From assembly GCA_016718155.1 (NCBI GenBank), contig JADKEH010000022.1, positions 1 to 64,000 of the forward strand: DNA of 64,000 nucleotides, written 5' to 3'. The notes beneath the pieces are model-generated. The model saw only the letters and a list, made by a program, of their open reading frames with translations, was not told the DNA's origin and ran no database searches. Below are positions 59,349 through 64,000 of this stretch, one piece after another. Position 1 is the first letter of the stretch. Each line of letters begins with the position of its first letter. This DNA comes from Candidatus Rhodoferax randersensis. Lineage in GTDB: Bacteria > Pseudomonadota > Gammaproteobacteria > Burkholderiales > Burkholderiaceae_C. The translations under genes and the position numbers were made by a program.

Positions 59349-61150
59349 GAGGCTGTAAAAAAACCAGATTTCCACCCGCCCCAAACCCCGCGATGCGTGC
59401 TCTGTGAATTTCGGTCGGAAATTTCTGCGTCATCGTCGAAGTGTGCCGGATTTTCAAGCTCAATCGCGATGGATCGGCTTGCAGGGTCGCCTTAAGCGGC
59501 CCTTGGCCTGCTATGGGCCTTACCTTGCATACCCGTTGTTGGCCAACTTCTCAATGTTGTGCACCATGCAGTACAGGTTCCACTGCGTATTGACCTTGGC
59601 GCGCCCACGGTGGTTCAAGCGGGTCAGGCGCTTGTTGTGCCGGATGTTGCCAAACACCGGCTCCACCGTGCCAATGCGCTGGCTGTAGAGCTGCCTACCC
59701 TTGGGGGAATCGATCGCCTGGCGCATGCGCTCGCTGGGGTTGGTCGGATCTTTCAGCTTGGGCTCAAAGCGCGTCACCTTCCGGCCCCGTCCATCATTGG
59801 GCTTTGGTATCCCGTTAAGACACTGGCCGCTGAGTTTGCATGCCTTGCAATCCACCTCCCTGGCGGTGTAGGTCTGGTAGCGCAAACCACTGGCCAATTT
59901 GTGAATACTGCCTGAACTGGTCATCAAGTTGCCAGCCGGACAGGTGGCAGTATTGTCATCGTTGAACTCAAAGTCCTTGGGGCCAAAGCGTTTGACTTCC
60001 TTGGGCTGCCCTGTCGCCTTCTTCTCGGACAGCGGGTCGGGTTTGCCTTTGTATTTGGCTTGGCTTTCAAAGCGCTCATCTCGGCCGCGCATCTGGTTGT
60101 CGGCTATCAGTGCGGGGATGTTGTGGTCTTTGAGATGCCCGACGTTGGCATCGCTGTGGTAGCCCGCATCGGCGGTGATCAGGGTGTGCTCCGCCCGGTA
60201 GGGTTGGCTTTGCGCAATCATGGGCAGCAGCATGGCCTGCTCGGAGCCCGAGCCAATGACATCCGCCGCCACAATGATTTGGTGGCGGCTGTCCACCGCG
60301 GCCTGTGCCGCGTAGCCCTGGATGACGCCTTTGCTGGTGGCCATCTTGGCGCTATCAGGGTCGGTGATGTTGGTCTTGAGTTCCTGGCCTTTGCGGTTCT
60401 TGCGTTGGGGTTTGTTGGCCAGAAACTCCCGGGTGCGTGCCGCTTCTTTGCGCAGGGCTTCCATCTGGGCCTGGCGCTTGGGCTCCAGTGCGTCGTCACT
60501 GCCTTGCTTGTCCTGCGCCTGGTGCAACGCCAAGATCTTGTCGGCCGCCTGCTCCAGTCGATCAGCGCGGTGGCGCAGTTCTTGATGGGTGCCGCTGCGT
60601 TCTTTGCTGGCATTGGAGGGGAGTTTGACGCCATCGATGGCAAACATGTCGCGGCCAATGAGGCCTTGGGCATCGCAGGTCATCAGCACTTGGCCAAACA
60701 GGGGTTTGATCTGGTCGCTGAGCGTGGCCACGAACTTGGCAATGTGGGTGTGGCTGGGCTGGCTGTCGCCACTGATGGCGATGAACTGGACGTTGCGTTG
60801 GCAAGCGGTTTCGATGGTGCGGCTGGAGATCAGGCCCTGGCTGTAGGCCAGCAGGACGATCTTGAGCATGACGCGCGGGTCGTAGGCGCTGGCGCCTACC
60901 TCATCGTTCTTGAACTGGGCATCGAGTGCGCTGAGATCGAGTTCGTGATCGACCAGGTAGTTCAGCGCGAAGGCAAAGCTGCCGGGGACGATCTGTTCAG
61001 ACAAGATCACTGGCAGCAGCAGGCTGTGGCGGTCTTGGGGTTTGTAGCGGGCCATGTGGTGAGAGAAACAATTGCGATACATCACAAACGTTTGGGGCAT
61101 CACAAGCGATGACCGAAATTTGCCTTTGGGGGAGGTTTTTTTACAGCCTC
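59349..61150. mobile_element. IS1182-family insertion sequence inside an attC core
   Basis: The 1802-bp element has perfect 17-bp terminal inverted repeats (GAGGCTGTAAAAAAACC). It is flanked by AAC on both sides (GCTAAC before, AACGTC after). Removing it with one AAC restores GCTAACGTCAAAG, an intact attC core. A 167-bp copy of its left end is found at 7596-7762. Confidence 0.9.
59520..61055 (-). CDS. IS1182-family transposase
   Basis: A 511-residue DDE transposase. The N-terminal DUF772-type domain (MARYKPQDRHSLLLPVILSE; YDPRVMLKIVLLAYSQG; FIAISGDSQPSHTHIA) is followed by acidic residues in MFAIDGVKLPSNAS, LITADAGYHSD and GTVEPVFGNIRHNK, the likely catalytic D-D-E. The cysteine set CKACKLSGQC suggests a zinc motif. 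The start at 61055 gives the usual MARYK N-terminus; an in-frame codon upstream is less likely. The gene appears intact, so the element may be active. Confidence 0.92.
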   Translation of the reverse strand: MARYKPQDRHSLLLPVILSEQIVPGSFAFALNYLVDHELDLSALDAQFKNDEVGASAYDPRVMLKIVLLAYSQGLISSRTIETACQRNVQFIAISGDSQPSHTHIAKFVATLSDQIKPLFGQVLMTCDAQGLIGRDMFAIDGVKLPSNASKERSGTHQELRHRADRLEQAADKILALHQAQDKQGSDDALEPKRQAQMEALRKEAARTREFLANKPQRKNRKGQELKTNITDPDSAKMATSKGVIQGYAAQAAVDSRHQIIVAADVIGSGSEQAMLLPMIAQSQPYRAEHTLITADAGYHSDANVGHLKDHNIPALIADNQMRGRDERFESQAKYKGKPDPLSEKKATGQPKEVKRFGPKDFEFNDDNTATCPAGNLMTSSGSIHKLASGLRYQTYTAREVDCKACKLSGQCLNGIPKPNDGRGRKVTRFEPKLKDPTNPSERMRQAIDSPKGRQLYSQRIGTVEPVFGNIRHNKRLTRLNHRGRAKVNTQWNLYCMVHNIEKLANNGYAR

Positions 61151-61233
61151 AACGTCAAAGCTGCCCGGCACGCAGCAAGCGCCGCGAAGCGGCAACCTGC
61201 TGCTGCGTGTCCGAGCCGAGCGAAATGTTAGCT
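61151..61233 (-). repeat. Integron attC site interrupted by the IS at one core
   Basis: It starts AGCTAAC (61227-61233 read on the minus strand), and runs through CTCGGACACGCAGCA, a GCCGCTTCGCGGC hairpin, TGCTGCGTGCCGGGC, to CTTTGACGTT where the IS begins. The stop codon of the next gene (TAA, 61228) lies inside the first core, as in typical cassettes. Confidence 0.8.
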
Positions 61234-61572
61234 TTCATTGCGCCGAATCTGTATGACGTGCCTTGGTTCGAAAACGACGCGCATTCCGGATGAAATGCTT
61301 TTCGTGCAGTAAGGATCATTGTCAAGAACACCCAAGTACTTCTTCGCACTAAGTCGCCTTTCGACGATGACCCACATACGCTCGACCTCCTCATACTCTC
61401 GCCCAAGATCGTCGCGAAGTCCAATACGAAACATCAGCTTCACTATACTGCCACCCCGCAGCAGGTACCTTAACCAAACCGGCGGCATGTAAAAAGTGCG
61501 AGGGTGCTCTTTATGGACCTTGGCACCATCGTCCAACTCCCAGCCGTCCTCAAACAAAGTCGCAAGCTTCAT
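61228..61572 (-). CDS. Cassette-encoded hypothetical protein
   Basis: A 114-residue soluble protein (MKLATLFEDGWELDDGAKVH; FRIGLRDDLGREYEEVERMW; VVFEPRHVIQIRRNES end). It is charged, with no signal peptide; no family was recognised. Start and stop are both tied to att cores: GTTAGC lies just upstream of the ATG, and the stop is in the core of the next attC. Confidence 0.68.
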   Translation of the reverse strand: MKLATLFEDGWELDDGAKVHKEHPRTFYMPPVWLRYLLRGGSIVKLMFRIGLRDDLGREYEEVERMWVIVERRLSAKKYLGVLDNDPYCTKSISSGMRVVFEPRHVIQIRRNES

Positions 61573-61580
61573 TTGTGAAA

Positions 61581-61640
61581 GCTAACGTAATGTCATTCGC
61601 AATACCTGCGAATGATTCTGGCCGCTGCGGATTAAACTGG
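61581..61640 (-). repeat. Partial attC-like site upstream of the last cassette gene
   Basis: Minus-strand reading ends ATTACGTTAGC, preceded by a hairpin TCATTCGCA / TGCGAATGA with a five-base loop. The outer core could not be placed, so the site may be degenerate. Confidence 0.5.
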
Positions 61641-61849
61641 ACATCAAATCCTCCTGAGAGTGGCTTGCAGCCTCGGTTTCAGCGGTTTTGAGGGATTCCT
61701 ATGCAGGTATAAAAATTCCGACAAACCACGCAGATCGTTTTCCGCCGATTCTAGGCGGCAAACCAACTCAACCCGAGGTTGAACGAGCGAACCGAATCAC
61801 CGCTCGTGCTGAATGCGGCGCGTGGGCGCCGCGGTTTGTCCCGCACTTC

Positions 61850-63271
61850 TCAAGCGTCCGCTGCATCCGGGTGGCGTCGGCTGCGCTGCTTCTTGAGGCG
61901 GATGATGCAGTCCTCCAGCGTTTGGCCGATGATGGTCTGGTCGCGGATCATGGCGATCTTGGGCCGGTGGCGCGTTCACCCGCCAGCACCACTGCTGTTA
62001 TTCGTCGGGCGACGGGTTGCCCAACACATGCAGATAGTCCGTTGCCGCCATGTGTGGATGGATCGTCACATCGCCGTAATACTGCTGGTCCACCAGCCCC
62101 ACCACCCTCGAGCAGCCCCTTGACGATGCCGGTCTCGATGCCGTAGGACGCGAGCAACAGCATCTGTTTGCTGCGGTATTGCATCTCGCTCTTGACCAGG
62201 TCGGTCAGAAAGCGCGTCCAGCCTTCCTTGCGGGACTGGTCGGTCATGAAGGGCAACACATGCGGGTTGGTCTGGCTGACGATGTGGTGGTTGACGTTGT
62301 ACAGCTCGCCCAGGCGTTTGGCCGGCAGGTCGCTTTTGCAGCGCGCCATCGACCCAGCGGATCGAGGCCATGTAGGGCCGCTCGTGCCCCAGCCGGTCCC
62401 CTTGGTCATCAGCTTGACCGGCGGAAACAGCCCCGGCACCGAGCACGAGGCCAGCACCGCGCCCACACCAGCAGGTGTGGCGGTGGTCAGGTAATTGAGC
62501 AGGCGCGCGTGCTGGTGCTTGGCCACGGGGGACACCGTGATGTTGATGATGCGCTTGGTGCGCTTGAAGGCTTCTTCAAACGTGTATTCACCCACGTTTT
62601 TTTGCGGAGATGGGTCTCTAGCTGGCGAATGTCCATCAGCGACTTCTGGCGAAGCATGTCGCGCGCGCCCGAGCGGCGCCACAGGTCCAGGTCCACGTCG
62701 TCGCCGCGAAACAGCGCGTCGAGCTCGCTGTCCTTCTTGGTGCCGACAAATGCCGCCACCACCGCGCCAGCGCTGGAGCCGGAGATCACCCGCGGCAGCA
62801 GCTTGTGTTCCTGCAGCGCCTTGATCACCCCGATGTGAAACATGCCGAGGTTGGCACCGCCGCTGAGCATCAGGGCCGAGCGGCCAAAGCTTTGACCGGT
62901 GTGCCTGAAGAACATCAGCTTCTGGGTGTAGGGCAGTTCGGCGATCTCGTTGTCGCACAGGTAGTTGAGCAGCGAGGTGACTTCGGTGATGTAGTCGTCA
63001 ATCAGGGCCTTGGTGCCAACGTGGGTGTGTTTGTACAGCTCCGGGTTGGCCAGATTGCCCAGGTTGCGGTGCAGACCCTCGCGCAGGCTGAAAATCAGCT
63101 CGGGCCAGTCGTGGGTCTTGCGCCAAATTCTTCAGTTGATCAGGGCTGCTGGATTAGCTTGTACTGGTAGAACTTCGAGTTGGGGTTGTTCTTCCACTCG
63201 TCGAGGTGCTCCAGTTCATCGAGTCGGTCGCGCGCGCGCCAGCTTCCCGCGTAGTCAGTGGCCCGGTCCAT
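61850..63271 (-). pseudogene. Patatin-like phospholipase with DUF3336 domain, multiply frameshifted
   Basis: Fragments in several frames form one protein: DRLDELEHLDEWKNNP near the start; FSLREGLHRNLGNLANPELY (DUF3336); then MLSGGANLGMFHIGVIKALQ with ISGSSAGAVVAAFVG (the G-x-S-x-G lipase motif); FEEAFKRTKRIINITVSP; VASIRWVDG-type (MASIRWVDGALQ); SDLPAKRLGELYNVNHHIVS; and the C-terminal DVTIHPHMAATDYLHVLGNP. At least five indels, many in A or G runs, break it. It would be a serine lipase near membranes. The number of breaks suggests decay or poor sequence near the window edge. Confidence 0.85.
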
Positions 63272-63726
63272 CTCGCTATGCGTGTCCACGAGTCTTGCGT
63301 GATCTCATGGTTCAGTCCGCGGTTGGTGCCGCCAGTCTTCAAGTTCAAGCCGGGCACATTCTCAAAGTGGCGGTGTTGGCGGGTGACCAATATCAATTTT
63401 TCGGCCAGAGCGTGGGCGGCGATCAGCGTGTCCATGTCGCCAATGGGTCTGCCTTGTCGTTTGAGTGTGTCTTTGAGTGGGCCATAAATGTCAGCAGCTT
63501 CATTGCTCCACTCAACGCTTGGAAGTCGCAAAAAGAAACTGTCAATCAGGGGGCGGCGGCGGTCTTCGGGGGTCATGCCGACTTGCCCGTAGCGAAGTTC
63601 AGCGCGAGTTATGGCGGAAATGGCGATGGTGCGGTGCTTGAGGGCATCGTTAACGCGTTCCTCCAAAGCTGGCAATGAGCGGCGCAAGTAGTAGCTGACG
63701 ATGTTGGTGTCCAGCAAGTAGCGCAT
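63154..63726 (-). CDS. vapC: PIN-domain toxin (VapC family), 3' end uncertain
   Basis: A PIN-domain toxin (MRYLLDTNIVSYYLRRSLPA with the first catalytic Asp; ISAITRAELRYGQVG; IGDMDTLIAAHALAEKLILV). The domain finishes near HFENVPGLNLK, where relatives end a few residues later (LEDW-type). Here the frame runs on to 63154 into the patatin gene; one missing base after LNLK would give a stop at 63305, which I consider the likely true end. The start overlaps the vapB stop. Confidence 0.82.
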   Translation of the reverse strand: MRYLLDTNIVSYYLRRSLPALEERVNDALKHRTIAISAITRAELRYGQVGMTPEDRRRPLIDSFFLRLPSVEWSNEAADIYGPLKDTLKRQGRPIGDMDTLIAAHALAEKLILVTRQHRHFENVPGLNLKTGGTNRGLNHEITQDSWTRIARWTGPLTTREAGARATDSMNWSTSTSGRTTPTRSSTSTS

Positions 63727-63980
63727 CACGCTTCCCACTCTTCAAAGGGGTTAGGACGGGGCGCATCGTCGCGGGGCTGCAAAAACTCTTCGGTAGGTGG
63801 CATTGAGCGCAATTCGGCCAGGAATGCCTCCAGTTCATCTTTCTTGGGCTTGGGCTGAATGGTAAGGATGCCGTTTCTGGATTTACTGATCCAAACCTCT
63901 TCGGTATCAAGCCGAAATGCCTTGGGCAGGCGAATGGCTTGGCTGTTGCCCGTGGTGAAAATTTTGGCGGTGGCGATCAT
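63726..63980 (-). CDS. vapB: VapB/VagC-type antitoxin
   Basis: An 84-residue AbrB/MazE-fold antitoxin (TAKIFTTGNSQAIRLPKAFR; ILTIQPKPKKDELEAFLAEL; tail DDAPRPNPFEEWEA). The start has an AAAGGAG site. The A of its TGA stop is also the first base of the vapC start codon, so the two genes overlap by one base. It completes a vapBC pair at the end of the window. Confidence 0.9.
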   Translation of the reverse strand: MIATAKIFTTGNSQAIRLPKAFRLDTEEVWISKSRNGILTIQPKPKKDELEAFLAELRSMPPTEEFLQPRDDAPRPNPFEEWEA

Positions 63981-64000
63981 GGTGTATCTCCTTTAAGTAG

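Noticed and set aside
57500..61640. Integron integrase gene
   Set aside because: No tyrosine recombinase with the IntI pattern was found anywhere in the window, so the sites are described as an integrase-less cluster.
1..64000. CRISPR arrays, tRNA and rRNA genes
   Set aside because: No regularly spaced short repeats, no tRNA-like GTTCGA arm with an acceptor stem, and no conserved rRNA segments were seen by eye; tRNAscan or Infernal was not available to confirm this.

Overview
The window looks like a chromosomal stretch of a sulfur-oxidising, CO2-fixing betaproteobacterium, most likely Burkholderiales/Comamonadaceae (Rhodoferax-like). The grounds are high GC, betaproteobacterial-type cbb and apr/qmo proteins, and a dispersed element of a kind I know from Comamonadaceae (18343-18402). 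I saw no rRNA, tRNA, CRISPR array, integron integrase, sox or dsr genes.

Layout. 1-5070: an edge-truncated serine hydrolase, a DUF2141 remnant, a C-rich tract, then isochorismatase, quinone-oxidoreductase and LysR genes. 5250-7600: cassette-like minus-strand genes (two SnoaL proteins, a membrane-protein remnant, an OXA-2-like class D beta-lactamase) whose OXA gene starts just inside a GTTAGGC core next to a 167-bp IS end. 8038-12026: a peroxiredoxin-like protein, a small secreted protein and a large SARP/AfsR-like ATPase. 12088-26472: the Calvin cycle. A minus-strand operon cbbY-F-P-T-Z-K-A diverges from cbbR, which is followed by form II RuBisCO cbbM and its activase cbbQO. CbbR-type dyads lie before cbbR and before cbbM. 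26484-32243: a minus-strand sulfur cluster with fccBA, a FadL-like porin, UspA, a DUF1634-like protein, a TauE/SafE exporter and a heme protein, plus a perfect FNR-type box. 32509-38933: a hypothetical gene, a phosphodiesterase and the electron-transfer set qmoA-qmoB-hdrC-hdrB. 38934-44770: accessory island with a GIY-YIG protein, toxin-antitoxin genes, a group II intron and a rhodanese. 44769-54698, minus strand: soeA-soeB-soeC-sat-aprB-aprA and a YkgJ-type protein. 54987-56893: a soluble two-component pair diverging from soeA. 56976-63980: a ParE-type toxin-antitoxin pair, an integrase-less cassette array with recognisable attC sites, an IS1182-type element inside an attC core, a broken patatin gene and vapBC.

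Together the genes describe a chemolithoautotroph. FccAB oxidises sulfide. Sulfite is oxidised both indirectly (AprBA plus Sat, electrons through Qmo/Hdr) and directly (SoeABC). The electrons would support CO2 fixation by CbbM. How sulfur or thiosulfate becomes sulfite is not encoded here.

Many genes carry single-base frameshifts, mostly in homopolymers (cbbT, soeA, the intron reverse transcriptase, patatin, the cassette genes). For cbbT and soeA a sequencing or assembly error is as likely as real inactivation.
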